From contig CALSLT010000041.1 of NCBI GenBank assembly GCA_943787265.1, positions 124,001-188,000 of the forward strand: a DNA stretch of 64,000 bases, in the 5' to 3' direction. Positions 11,489 through 21,142 of this stretch are shown here, piece by piece. Each line of letters starts with the position of its first letter. Positions within the stretch are counted from its first letter, which is position 1. The translations under genes were made by a program, and so were the position numbers. The stretch is from an uncultured Planctomycetaceae bacterium. Lineage in GTDB: Bacteria > Planctomycetota > Planctomycetia > Planctomycetales > Planctomycetaceae. The notes under the pieces are model-generated. The model was not told where the DNA came from. It made no database searches and was given only the letters and a program-made list of their open reading frames with translations.

Positions 11489-13273
11489 TTATTCGGAGGT
11501 GCGTTGTTCGGCAATCCAGTCTTCGACAATTCCGTCGAGCACGTTCAGCGTGACGGCTCCCTGACCGAGAATCGTGTCGTGGAAGTCTCGCAGGTCGAAT
11601 TTGTCGCCGAGTTCGGTCTCGGCTTTCTTGCGAAGTTCCAGGATTCGTAGCTGGCCGATCTTGTAAGCCAGAGCCTGACCTGGCCAGGCGATGTAACGAT
11701 CGATTTCGTTTTCGATGTCGTGCATCGATTTCGCGGCGTTGGCGGCGAAGAAGTTGATCGCCTTTTGACGAGACCAGCCCTGGTCATGGATTCCCGTGTC
11801 GACGACCAGGCGGACGGCTCGCCACATGTCGTACGTTAATTGCCCGAATCGCGAGTGCGGATCTTTGTAGAGCCCCAACTCGTAACCGAGTCTCTCGGAA
11901 TAAAGCCCCCAGCCTTCGATGAACGCTGTGTAGCCGCCGTATCGCCGAAACTCGGGGATACCTTCCAGTTCCTGAGCGAGGGCGATCTGCAGATGATGCC
12001 CAGGCACGGCTTCATGCACGGAGAGCACTTCCATCTCGTACTTCGGGCGCGTCTCCGGACGGTAGAGATTGACGAAGTAGGTCCCGTTCCGGCTTCCGTC
12101 CGCGGATGGCGAGCGGTAGTAAGCAGTCGTCGTGTCGGGGGCCAGGTGCTCGGGGATTGCTTCCAATTGGTACGGGCGGCGAGGAAGTCGACCGAACATC
12201 TTCGGCAGCTGAGGATCAATGCGACGGCAGATCGCTTTGTATTCAGCGAGAAGCTTATTCGGATCTTTGTAGTAGTACTTCGGGTCGTTGCGGAGATGTT
12301 CGAGGAATTCGCCGAACGTTCCCTTGAAACCGACTTCCCGCATGATCTGCTGCATCTCGCCACGAATCCGCGTTACTTCACGCTGCCCAATGTCGTGAAT
12401 TTCCTGCGGCGTCAAATCCGTCGTCGTGAATTGCCGAGCACGTGATGCGTAAAACTCCTTGCCGTCTGGGATCTGCCACACTCCGACGTTCTCGAAACAC
12501 GCCGGCAAGTACACATCCTCAAAAAAGCGAAGCATCTTTCGGTATGCAGGTACGACTCGGTCCTTGATAAGGAGCTGGGCCTCCGTCTTCAGCTCGTTCT
12601 GTTTGTCCGCCGGAATGGAATCCGGCATGTCTCGGTACGGTTTGTAGAACAGGCTCTTCGACGGATCATCAACGATCTGCCGCCGAATCTGACTCGGCAA
12701 CCTCGTCATGATGACCCTCGCGTGGACGATTTTCCGCTCAACGCCCTTCTGCATGAGTGCCAGCGTCTGGTCCATGTACTCAGGGAAGCTGTAGAGTCGG
12801 ACGTTCCACGCCTCGTAATCGTTAACCGTTTCGAACCGCAACGACGAGGCCAGCGAGCTCGAATCCTGAATCCCTCCGCGCTGAGTCAACGGGACCAGGT
12901 GCCAGCCAAATTTGTAGGCCTCAACCGAGTCCTCGTACTGACCGCGAAACAGCTCGTAGCTGACGCGATCCTGTTTCGACAGCAGTGTTGAGTCGATCTT
13001 CGCCAGATTCTCGAGCACGGACTTCCGGTATTCGTGTCGCCTTTGAATGGCGTCGAGGCTCAGATCCTGCCAACGCTGATCGTAACGATGATCGCCCAAC
13101 CACGATGCAAATTCCGGATCGTCCTGCAGTGTCCACTGCCACTCATTCTCGATCAGTTGGTGGAAGTCCTTTGCAGTCGTCTTCTTGTCGTCAGACTCTG
13201 CGCTCCGAGCTTCGCTTGAGATCGAGAAAACGACGACGGACAACGACAAGAATATGAAACTCGTTCGAAGCAT
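11489..13273 (-). CDS. DUF885 exported peptidase-like protein
   Basis: 594 residues with a Sec signal peptide (about 1-24, ending SEARSA). It belongs to the DUF885 family of putative zinc-dependent peptidases. The diagnostic HEAVPGHH motif lies near residue 417, and a conserved GWGLYSERLG segment follows about 40 residues later. The length is normal for the family. The HExxxGHH arrangement suggests zinc binding and hydrolysis of peptides or similar substrates outside the cytoplasm; the natural substrate is not established. The gene lies downstream of the DUF1501 gene on the same strand, separated by 153 bases that contain a long inverted repeat, so shared transcription is uncertain. Confidence 0.85.
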   Translation of the reverse strand: MLRTSFIFLSLSVVVFSISSEARSAESDDKKTTAKDFHQLIENEWQWTLQDDPEFASWLGDHRYDQRWQDLSLDAIQRRHEYRKSVLENLAKIDSTLLSKQDRVSYELFRGQYEDSVEAYKFGWHLVPLTQRGGIQDSSSLASSLRFETVNDYEAWNVRLYSFPEYMDQTLALMQKGVERKIVHARVIMTRLPSQIRRQIVDDPSKSLFYKPYRDMPDSIPADKQNELKTEAQLLIKDRVVPAYRKMLRFFEDVYLPACFENVGVWQIPDGKEFYASRARQFTTTDLTPQEIHDIGQREVTRIRGEMQQIMREVGFKGTFGEFLEHLRNDPKYYYKDPNKLLAEYKAICRRIDPQLPKMFGRLPRRPYQLEAIPEHLAPDTTTAYYRSPSADGSRNGTYFVNLYRPETRPKYEMEVLSVHEAVPGHHLQIALAQELEGIPEFRRYGGYTAFIEGWGLYSERLGYELGLYKDPHSRFGQLTYDMWRAVRLVVDTGIHDQGWSRQKAINFFAANAAKSMHDIENEIDRYIAWPGQALAYKIGQLRILELRKKAETELGDKFDLRDFHDTILGQGAVTLNVLDGIVEDWIAEQRTSE

Positions 13274-13332
13274 GATCTAAAGATCTTCCTGTGCTGATTT
13301 ATCGGGTGAATTGAGTTGTTCCAAATCTTGCA

Positions 13333-13408
13333 GGCGAGCGGTCGGCGTAAGCCGACTGGTAAACGAACATCAGAGATAAGTCGGCGGGCTAACGCCCAGC
13401 CGCTCGCC
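13333..13408. repeat. REP-like compound inverted repeat
   Basis: Outer 9-base arms (GGCGAGCGG and CCGCTCGCC) enclose two smaller hairpins with cores TCGGCGTAAGCCGA and GGGC-TAAC-GCCC. It sits between two codirectional minus-strand genes. No T run follows on either strand, so it resembles a dispersed palindromic element more than a simple terminator. Confidence 0.65.
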
Positions 13409-13426
13409 ATTAGCTGATGCCATGCA

Positions 13427-14863
13427 CTATGCAATCAACGCCTCGACGACTTCGCCATGCACGTCGGTCAGGCGAAAATCGCGGCCAGCATAGCGATGCG
13501 TCAACTTTGTATGATCCATGCCGAGCAGATGCAGCATCGTAGCGTGCAGGTCGTGAACCGCGACCGGCTTGTCGACGGCTCGAAACCCGAACTCGTCGGT
13601 CTCGCCGTAACCCTGTCCGCCTTTGACGCCACCGCCGGCAAGCCAGCATGTGAACCCGTAGTGATTGTGGTCTCGCCCGTTTAAAGCAGGTTTCTCGGCA
13701 ACGGGCGTCCGACCAAACTCACCGCCCCACTGGACAAGAGTTGAATCCAGCATCCCGCGTTGCTTGAGGTCCCCAAGGAATGCCGCGATCGGCTGATCCC
13801 ACTCCATACCGAGCTTTCGGTGGTTCTTCTCAAGGGCACTGTGATTATCCCAGGGCTGGCCGCCGCCGCTCCACACCTGAATGAATCGGACGCCGCGTTC
13901 CAGCAGCCGTCGAGTGATCAGCAATTGCCGACCGTGCGTCCCGCTGCCGTACGATTCCTGAATGTGCTTCGGCTCGCGGCTGATGTCGAAAGCTTCGCCG
14001 GCTTCGGACTGCATTCGAAACGCCAGCTCGAACGATTCAATCCGAGACTCCAGCTGCGGATCATGCAGACGATCTTTCGAATGTTTTTCATTGAGCAACT
14101 GCGTGAGGTTAAGCTGTCGTCTTTGCTGATCAAGTGGCAGTCGGCTGTTGCGAATGTTTTCGATGAGTTTCTCGACGTCGGTGTTTTTCGTGTTGATGTA
14201 GGTTCCCTGGCAGGCTCCAGGGAGAAACGCCGACCGCCAGTTCCTGGTCGCCACGATTGGATACCCACCTGGGCACATGGCCAGAAACGCCGGCAGATTC
14301 CGATTCTCGGTCCCTAGGCCGTAGGTGACCCAGGCTCCGAAGCTTGGCCGCGGCAAACGACCGTCTCCGCAATTCATCAGCATGAGTGACGGCTCATGAT
14401 TCGGCACCTCGGCGTGCATCGACCGAATGATCGCCATGTCGTCGATGTGGGCCGCCGTCTTGTCAAACATTTCGCTGACCCAGAGGCCCGACTCACCGCG
14501 CCGCGCGAAACGAAACGGCGACTTCATCAGACCGCCAGTGAGACGCTCCGTACGAAGATTTCCCGATGGCACCGCCTGGCCGTGATACTTCTCAAGCTGA
14601 GGCTTGTAATCAAACGTGTCGACCTGCGAAGGACCTCCGTTCATAAAGAGGTGCACGACGCGCGTGGCTTTCGGTTCAAAGTGCGGCGGCTTCGGAGCGA
14701 GCGGACTGACAACTCCGGCTTGCGTCGCGGGGCCCGCCGCTGACGTCTGCTCAGATTCCAGCATCGCCGCGAGACCGAGCATTCCAAACCCGGTTCCTGA
14801 GCGGCACAGCATGTCACGCCTTGAAGTATTCGGGATGGGACCGTTTTCAGTTGGCTGAGTCAT
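13427..14863 (-). CDS. DUF1501 protein with Tat-like signal
   Basis: 478 residues. The N-terminus carries a twin-arginine type signal (SRRDMLCRSG followed by a hydrophobic stretch to about residue 34), so export in folded form is expected. The body is a DUF1501 protein, a family distantly related to the alkaline phosphatase/sulfatase fold. It shows the typical segments HLFMNGGPSQVDTFD near 70, DDMAIIRSMH, and GGEFGRTP with GRDHNHYGF near the C-terminus. It lies 53 bases downstream of the DUF1549/DUF1553 cytochrome gene on the same strand, the usual partnership in planctomycetes and relatives. The biochemical role is unknown. Confidence 0.9.
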   Translation of the reverse strand: MTQPTENGPIPNTSRRDMLCRSGTGFGMLGLAAMLESEQTSAAGPATQAGVVSPLAPKPPHFEPKATRVVHLFMNGGPSQVDTFDYKPQLEKYHGQAVPSGNLRTERLTGGLMKSPFRFARRGESGLWVSEMFDKTAAHIDDMAIIRSMHAEVPNHEPSLMLMNCGDGRLPRPSFGAWVTYGLGTENRNLPAFLAMCPGGYPIVATRNWRSAFLPGACQGTYINTKNTDVEKLIENIRNSRLPLDQQRRQLNLTQLLNEKHSKDRLHDPQLESRIESFELAFRMQSEAGEAFDISREPKHIQESYGSGTHGRQLLITRRLLERGVRFIQVWSGGGQPWDNHSALEKNHRKLGMEWDQPIAAFLGDLKQRGMLDSTLVQWGGEFGRTPVAEKPALNGRDHNHYGFTCWLAGGGVKGGQGYGETDEFGFRAVDKPVAVHDLHATMLHLLGMDHTKLTHRYAGRDFRLTDVHGEVVEALIA

Positions 14864-14916
14864 GAGAAACGCTCTGCAACAGGCAATCTCTGGAAACGTT
14901 TGGGGCCGCTTCGTCT

Positions 14917-17900
14917 TTAATTCGGAAAGACAAACTCGTTGGTCATCATTAAGGCATGAACATAGTCCGTCCAGACGTCAGTGCCGCCGCCGACAAAGTC
15001 TCGCTGGGCGTCCCAGTCCTGAACGTTCGTGCTCGCAGCCAATTCTTCTGAGTCGATTAGTCGAATCGTAATTCGCCACTCGTGCTCATCGTGAAGTATT
15101 TGCCCCTGCCAGTCAGCGGCGAAGTCGATCGTGTCACCAGGTTCAACTTCGATCGAAGTTGCATTCAGTTCGGCTTCGCTGTGATCAACTTTCGCTTCAC
15201 CGAGGACTCCCTTTGTCGAACTGACAATTCGTCCTCGAACTCCGTTGCCCGGCTCTGGCAGGTGTTTCAATCGAGACTTGATCTCGATCCTGCCGGACAC
15301 GGGCGACGTCCACCTCCGAATCACACAGCGGTCGTCCGAGGATGCAGGGTGTCCTCCGTTTTTATCGTGAAAGACCCAGCCAAGTTTTGGGTCAGGAAGC
15401 TTCGCTCCCGCCTGCCAGCGTGAACCGGTCCAATGAGTCAGCCGCTCGAAGCCTGTAACCCTGCCCGACGTTTCATCAACGCCGCCGTACCCATAGCTCC
15501 AGGTTTTCGAGGCCGCTGAAGTCTCGCCTTTGGGCCGTTTAAGAAACGACACCGCAACCGCAATCTCATCAGCCGTGGCGTCTCGGGAAAACAGGATTCT
15601 GTAGATCTTGTTAACCCTGTCCGCTGCCAGTCCTTCACCTGCCAGCTCAGCGACATCCTGTCGTGTCAGCAGTCGCCTGGCACACTCCGTGACGAAATCG
15701 TTGTTGAGAAAGTACAACGCCTGCGGAGCGATGGTCGTCGTCTCGCGGCCCGGGCTGGTTGCTGCGGGCTCCGGAAAATCAAACGCTCGCATGAGGCCCG
15801 GCAGGTCCATTCGATTCACAAATCCATAAACCGTCCGACGCGGGACGAACCCTTTCAGAACGTTGCTCGCTGGCCCTCCGAGTTTCCGATTAAGTGATCC
15901 GGAGACGGCCAGTAACGAATCGCGCGTTGATTCAAAATCGAGTCGGTGCCGCGGAAATTTCCACAGCATCCGATTGGCCGCGTCGGTTTTCACGGCCTTT
16001 GGAATAACATCCGGCGTTGGTTCCGCCGATTGTCGATAGACCGCGGAGTTCATAATCAGTCGGTGCAGTTTCTTCACCGACCAGCCACCGTCGGTGAATT
16101 CCGAAGCAAGCCAGTCGAGCAATTCCGGATGAGTCGGTGCAGAACTTCGCAGTCCAAAGTCGCTGGGAGTGTCGACGAGCCCGGTCCCGAAATGTTGCTT
16201 CCAGATTCGGTTGACGAAGACTCGCGCGGTCAGCGGATTTGCCGGATCGACGATCGCTCGAGCAAGTTCCAGTCGGCCACTCCCTCGCATGAATTCTGGC
16301 CGCTCACTGCTTGCGAGAATTTCTGGAATCCGACGTGGCACCGCTCGCCCTTCGCGATTCGGGTTCCCTCGCTGAAAGATGACAGGCTGATAGGGGACTT
16401 CAGAATCGACCAGCACCATTGCTCGCGGCGGAGCCCCCGGCCCCGTGCGACTCCACTTTTCGACTTCGCCGATCAGCTTCTTGAATTCCGCTTGTGTCGG
16501 CCTATCGGGAATCAGGTCGAGGAATCCCCACCCCAACTGTTTGGGGATCATCGGTGGAGAGCCGGCTCCGTAGAGCACCTGCCGCAAAGCCTCGGAGTCT
16601 TCATCAGGGAGTTCGGTCGGCTGTTGCTGGGGGCCAGCCTGCTTCAACGCTTCGGTCCACTGCTGATCGACAGTCTTGAACAACGCTCCGTATTGCTGAG
16701 CGACTTCCTCCATCGATTTTGGAGGAGACTCTGAAAACGCAGCAAGCACAAGCTGGTTGACGGCGACCGTTGCGGCAGCACCGGCGGACTTCTCTGTCGG
16801 CGAGTCGCCAACGGAAACCATCGTCTTAATGAGGTTGGCAGCCTCAACGTTGAAACCCTCTTCGGGAAGTTCGGAAAGGCGATGCCACAATGCCCAGACC
16901 GGATCGTTGCTTCGTCGAGTCAACTTGAGGTATCCCTCCCAACGATGAATCACCGCCGGAATGAGCCCTCCCTTATCGGCCAGCAGCATGAAATTTTCGG
17001 TGCTGGGTTGATTTCGTTTTCGATGCACGGCCAGCAGATAATCGGCCGCCCGCTCGCGAGCCCCTTTCGTAATCAGTTCGCGTTGTCCGTCTTCAAAACT
17101 CCGCAGCGCGGCAATGCGTTCATTCATTCCTTTTTCGAAGGCAAGATATTCGTCCGTATCCGGCGTGGATTCAAAAAGCGGCCGCAGAGTCGGTTCGTGC
17201 GAGCTGCGAAAGATCCCGTACATCGAGTAGTAATCTGCCTGGGGAATCGGATCGAACTTGTGATCGTGGCACCGGGCACAAGTCACAGTCAGCCCCATCA
17301 GCCCGCGCGTCACAACATCGATGCGGTCATCAATAATGTCATGCGTGTTGTTCATGAATCGGGCACCGAGCGTGAGGAACCCCATCGCCGCCAGCGATCG
17401 CCGGTCGTCTTTACCGTTTTCTGCATCGCGATTCTCTACTTCGTCAGGTTCCAGAAGATCGGCCGCCAGTTGCTGAGTCACAAACTGGTCATACGGAAGA
17501 TCGTCATTGAATGATCGAATCACCCAGTCGCGGTAAGTCCATGCCCAAGGGAATTCCTTTTCCTCGAAGAATACATACCCCTTGTTATCCGCGTAGCGAG
17601 CGACATCTAGCCAATGCCTCGCCTGTCGTTCTCCGTAATGTGGCGAATCCAGAAGTCGATCGATCAATCGCCGATACGCCCCATCCGGGTCCGCGGGATA
17701 TTCCGTCTCAAACTGAGCGACTTCTTCGACGCCTGGCGGTAAGCCGGTTAGGTCGAATGTCGCTCTACGAATTAACGCCCGTGCCGACGCTTCGGTGGCC
17801 GGCGACAGCCCGGCTTGAGTCAACTTTGCAAACACAAACCGATCGACGTCCGACTTTGGCCAATCGCTATGTTCATCTTTCGGAATCGTGGGACGGACCA

Positions 17901-18393
17901 CCGGTTGAAACGCCCAGTGAGAATCAGCTTCCACTGCTGCAGCATCTGAAGGTGTCACTTCCTTCGGCCACGGAAGCCCAAGCTCAACCCATTTCGTTAG
18001 AGCATCGACTTCGGCAGGCTGAAGCGGTTTGTCCGGGGGCATCTCGAAATCACCGGATCGGCGAACAGCCTCGATCAACAAACTCGAACCTGGAACTCCC
18101 ACCCGAGCCGCCGGTCCCGAATCTCCACCTTTCAAGATCGCAGCGCGACCATCAAGCCGCAGCCCGGATTCCTGCTTCTTCGGTCCGTGACATTTCACGC
18201 AACGCTCAACCAGAATCGGCCGCACGCGTCGCTCAAAGAAGACAACGTCGTCGGGCGAGAAGGATTGTCCCGCCGTGAAGGCTGGCGTGAACAGCATGAC
18301 TATCAACCATACTCCGACGGTCGAAACCTTCGGTAATAGCGGTACGGTCAACGCTCGTTTCAACGGGATGTTTGCATTTGGTGTTTTGGGCAT
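14917..18393 (-). CDS. PSCyt1-DUF1549-DUF1553 cytochrome c protein
   Basis: 1158 residues, exported (hydrophobic signal about 23-42). A c-type haem site CVKCH at 65-69 opens the Planctomycete cytochrome C domain. DUF1549 follows (about 170-390), then a variable middle, then DUF1553 (about 700-960, with FVNRIWKQHFGTGLV). Unlike the shortest family members, it carries a module of about 150 residues between roughly 990 and 1135, with Trp/Gly-rich beta segments such as WSYGYGG, before the family C-terminus. Haem attachment implies electron transfer or redox chemistry outside the cytoplasm. It is the first gene of a pair with the DUF1501 gene. The substrate is unknown. Confidence 0.9.
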   Translation of the reverse strand: MPKTPNANIPLKRALTVPLLPKVSTVGVWLIVMLFTPAFTAGQSFSPDDVVFFERRVRPILVERCVKCHGPKKQESGLRLDGRAAILKGGDSGPAARVGVPGSSLLIEAVRRSGDFEMPPDKPLQPAEVDALTKWVELGLPWPKEVTPSDAAAVEADSHWAFQPVVRPTIPKDEHSDWPKSDVDRFVFAKLTQAGLSPATEASARALIRRATFDLTGLPPGVEEVAQFETEYPADPDGAYRRLIDRLLDSPHYGERQARHWLDVARYADNKGYVFFEEKEFPWAWTYRDWVIRSFNDDLPYDQFVTQQLAADLLEPDEVENRDAENGKDDRRSLAAMGFLTLGARFMNNTHDIIDDRIDVVTRGLMGLTVTCARCHDHKFDPIPQADYYSMYGIFRSSHEPTLRPLFESTPDTDEYLAFEKGMNERIAALRSFEDGQRELITKGARERAADYLLAVHRKRNQPSTENFMLLADKGGLIPAVIHRWEGYLKLTRRSNDPVWALWHRLSELPEEGFNVEAANLIKTMVSVGDSPTEKSAGAAATVAVNQLVLAAFSESPPKSMEEVAQQYGALFKTVDQQWTEALKQAGPQQQPTELPDEDSEALRQVLYGAGSPPMIPKQLGWGFLDLIPDRPTQAEFKKLIGEVEKWSRTGPGAPPRAMVLVDSEVPYQPVIFQRGNPNREGRAVPRRIPEILASSERPEFMRGSGRLELARAIVDPANPLTARVFVNRIWKQHFGTGLVDTPSDFGLRSSAPTHPELLDWLASEFTDGGWSVKKLHRLIMNSAVYRQSAEPTPDVIPKAVKTDAANRMLWKFPRHRLDFESTRDSLLAVSGSLNRKLGGPASNVLKGFVPRRTVYGFVNRMDLPGLMRAFDFPEPAATSPGRETTTIAPQALYFLNNDFVTECARRLLTRQDVAELAGEGLAADRVNKIYRILFSRDATADEIAVAVSFLKRPKGETSAASKTWSYGYGGVDETSGRVTGFERLTHWTGSRWQAGAKLPDPKLGWVFHDKNGGHPASSDDRCVIRRWTSPVSGRIEIKSRLKHLPEPGNGVRGRIVSSTKGVLGEAKVDHSEAELNATSIEVEPGDTIDFAADWQGQILHDEHEWRITIRLIDSEELAASTNVQDWDAQRDFVGGGTDVWTDYVHALMMTNEFVFPN

Positions 18394-18465
18394 TCTTCCA
18401 CTCTTCTGCAGTTAATCGTGAGACTGACTTGCGGTTCTAACGGTGTCAATTCAGTTGGAGGCAGC

Positions 18466-19417
18466 ATGTCACTTGAACAGAAGAAAGTCGTCATTGCGGG
18501 TGGTAGCGGATTTCTTGGCGTCTCGCTTGCCCATCACCTTGCGGAGCGGGGAGCCGAGGTCGTCATCCTGTCCCGGAATGAGCCAAAAGTTTCTGGTCCC
18601 TGGAAGCATCGGCGTTGGGATGCGAGGACGGTCGACGACTGGACGGCCGAGCTGGAGGGGGCCGACGCGTTGGTTAACCTGACAGGCCGCAGCGTGGATT
18701 GCATCAAGATTCCCGATCATAAAGATGAGATCCTTCGGTCACGCGTCGAGTCAACTCGACTTCTTGGCAAGGCGATGAGGTTGGTCGCCTCTCCCCCGCC
18801 CGTTTGGGTGCAGATGAGTACGGCGCACATTTACGGCGATCCGCCAACGGCTGTCTGCACGGAAGATTCCAGCCTCGGCTGCGGACTCGCCCCACTCGTC
18901 GGCAAAGCCTGGGAAGAAGCCTTTCATACCAGCGTCCTGCCGTCTCAACGGAGCGTTGTTCTTCGTACGAGTTTCGTTGTCGGGCGAGATCGCGGAGCTG
19001 GCGGAGGGAGCCCTCAACCACACTGGGGTTCCTTACAAAAGTCGGTTTAGGCGGACGGGTTGGTTCGGGCAAAACAGGGCATGAGCTGGATCCACGAGGA
19101 TGATTCTCAACCGTCTCTTCGATCGTGCACTGACCGAATGCGACGATGAGTGGCACCTACATCGCATCGTCGCCCAACCCTGTGTCACAGATCGAGTTCA
19201 TTGCGACATCTGCGTCGAGCCGTCGGTATGCCGATTGGATTTCCCGCCTTCGGTTGGATGGTTCGTCTGGGTGCTCCACTACATCCTGCGTACAGATCCC
19301 GAGCTCGCTCTTTACGGCAGGTACGTCGTTTCAAAACGACTCAACGACGAAGGCTTCGAATTCGAGTGGCCAGATCTGGCAGGTGCACTTCAAAATCTGC
19401 TGCGAAGCGGCGCGTGA
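18466..19417 (+). pseudogene. TIGR01777-family NAD(P)-dependent epimerase, interrupted by seven single-base insertions
   Basis: The start at 18466 follows GGAG. The first about 180 residues are an intact SDR/TIGR01777 protein with a GGSGFLG nucleotide-binding loop, LVNLTGRS and MSTAHIYGD. After about 19003 the correct protein continues by hopping frames: GFLTKVGLGGRVGSG, MSWIHEDD, NRLFDRALTE, MSGTYIASSPNPV, RRAVGMPIGFPAFGW, then LRTDPELALYGRYVVSKRL to the stop at 19417. Removing one base near 19007, 19018, 19072, 19105, 19144, 19210 and 19281 restores a continuous 314-residue protein of normal family length. No nonsense substitution is needed. It may be a sequence artefact rather than a true pseudogene. 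As written, the frame stops at 19050 after 194 residues. Confidence 0.85.
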
Positions 19418-19443
19418 CCGACCAGGCGGGGCCGAGTGGCAGA

Positions 19444-20329
19444 TCAGTCACCCCAGCGGCTGGGGTTGATGCCGGGGGCTTCGGTTTTCATGCCGGCCGG
19501 TTTGTGCTGCTTGCTCCCACTTCGGCGCCGGTTGTGTTGAGGCTTTGCAGAAATGGCTTCGCGATTTCGGGAGTCGTTGGCGACAAGATCGGCATCCCCA
19601 CTCGTCGACTGGCTGGATTGGTCCGGCCCAGGCTGGCCGGTAGCCCATTTGAAGGAGTTCTCGCGGCCGGTCATCGAGGTTGGGGTGGCTTCCGTGCAGC
19701 GTCAGCGAGGGGATGATCACGGCCGAGCCGGCAGGAACGACCAGTGTGATTTCTTCAGGATGCGACTTGTAACGCGCGTACGGGCTGGCGTCGGTGTGGA
19801 AGGAAAGGTGCGAACGCGGGATCAGCCGGAACGGGGCGCGTTCGGTTGTCAGGTCGTCCAGGTAGTAGAGAACTCGCAACAGCCGAGGGCAACTTCCTTC
19901 GTAACCAAAGAGGTTCGACCCGTGTGGCTGGCCGTCGGTGTGCATCGAGATTCCGGGACAACCGCCGAGTGAACGCTGGAAGAAACCACGAGTGAAGACG
20001 ATGTCCGGTCCAAGCAGATCGTTAATGAATTCGATCATCGGCGGGTAACCGATCAACTCCGCAGCAGTTTTGCTGGTCCATTGTGGTTGAGTGACCGCTC
20101 TCGTCTGAGCTGTGCTGTAGCTGGTGTGCGACATCTCGGCGTCGGCGAGTTCGTCTTTCAGCTTCGCGATGATTTCCGGAGTCAGAATGCTCGGCAGTAC
20201 GACGTAACCTTCGACTTCGAAGTAACGAATCTGCTCCGGCCGACTCATCGTTGAGAAATCGGTCTCGTCGACATTCATGAAGTCGCATTCAGGTTCTGGC
20301 AGTTCGCTTCTTCCGGCTGGATCATTCAT
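19444..20329 (-). pseudogene. Phytanoyl-CoA dioxygenase (PhyH) family protein, 3' end broken by four single-base insertions
   Basis: A PhyH-type Fe(II)/2-oxoglutarate oxygenase. Intact up to about residue 243, it shows the HTD iron-binding pair near 130 (SMHTDGQ), the distal His in LHGSHPN near 211-215, and GYRPAWAG. The C-terminus then needs frame changes at about 19597, 19574, 19520 and 19511 to read DADLVAN, TPEIAKPFLQSLNTTGAE, WEQ, and HKPAGMKTEAPGINPSRWGD with the stop at 19444. This restores 293 residues. Read without correction, the frame ends at 19448 with an unrelated tail. All active-site residues lie in the intact part, so even the uncorrected product could fold. It is convergent with the epimerase, which shows the same damage. 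Confidence 0.8.
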
Positions 20330-20428
20330 CGAGTCAAACCTTGTCGGCTACTTGCTAGTCGGATGGCTGCGTTTGTCGCCCGGCAGGCTGGCATGTGCCT
20401 ACTCAGGTCCGAAGTTACGGAGCGGACG

Positions 20429-21079
20429 TCACAACGACTCAACCTGGCGTCGTTCCTCATCGGTAAGGTCGGTTCCACGTAGTTGTGTGTGGGCTCTTTC
20501 ATCGATCATTGCGAGGAATTCTTCAAACACTTCTTTTCCGAAAACAGGCCCAAACGCCAGCCACACGAGCAGTTTGCCATTGTTTAAGTGGATGGTTAAC
20601 GCGGTCTGACGTCCCCACCTGACAAGTTCTTTCGCGTCGGGCGCTCGCGAGCCGGAGTGCTTCTCCAAAGTTGGCAGATGTTTTTCAGAAAACGTTTTCG
20701 GCGCGCCGAATGAGATCAACTTTAACTCATCGAAAGGCACGATGAATTTTCCGTATCGCATGCCATGCTCAAAGATTCCGAGCTGTTTGGAATTATGGAT
20801 TTTGTTCTCGAACTTCATGATTCCGAAAAACATGATTGCCAGCGAACCGATTCCTGACACCACAACCAGCAGCGCGTGGCCTGTTTGCCGCCCAACCAAT
20901 CCCGCAATCACAATTGCCAACATAAAACTGAGAGCCATCAGCAAACATAGTCGCAGCCCGCTGCCGTGCCCACGAGCTTCTTTTTCAACGTCGCCCAGAG
21001 GGCGAGGGTTCCAGCTCTTGACGATTGGGCCAAGCTCAAGCTCGACGATTTCGTTGGCTGGAGCAAAGAGTAACGGCAT
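20429..21079 (-). CDS. Two-helix membrane protein of unknown function
   Basis: 216 residues from the ATG at 21079, preceded by AGGAAA at good spacing; the frame extends upstream to 21121 but without a site. Two transmembrane helices (about 42-61 and 68-88) are joined by a very short loop. A soluble C-terminal part of about 125 residues follows, with FENKIH and a mixed beta/alpha pattern reminiscent of small PH-like membrane domains. I do not recognise a family. It lies downstream of the DUF4274-like gene on the same strand with a gap of about 60 bases, so the two may be cotranscribed. Confidence 0.6.
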   Translation of the reverse strand: MPLLFAPANEIVELELGPIVKSWNPRPLGDVEKEARGHGSGLRLCLLMALSFMLAIVIAGLVGRQTGHALLVVVSGIGSLAIMFFGIMKFENKIHNSKQLGIFEHGMRYGKFIVPFDELKLISFGAPKTFSEKHLPTLEKHSGSRAPDAKELVRWGRQTALTIHLNNGKLLVWLAFGPVFGKEVFEEFLAMIDERAHTQLRGTDLTDEERRQVESL

Positions 21080-21142
21080 CAGAATTTCCTGTGGCTCGGC
21101 TGGGGCAAAGTTTCGGCACACCTCTGAATCATGGGGGCGAGG

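Noticed and set aside
17511..18278. 255-codon open frame antisense to the DUF1549/1553 gene
   Set aside because: Arg/Pro/Ser-rich composition and complete overlap with a conserved gene; no start signal.
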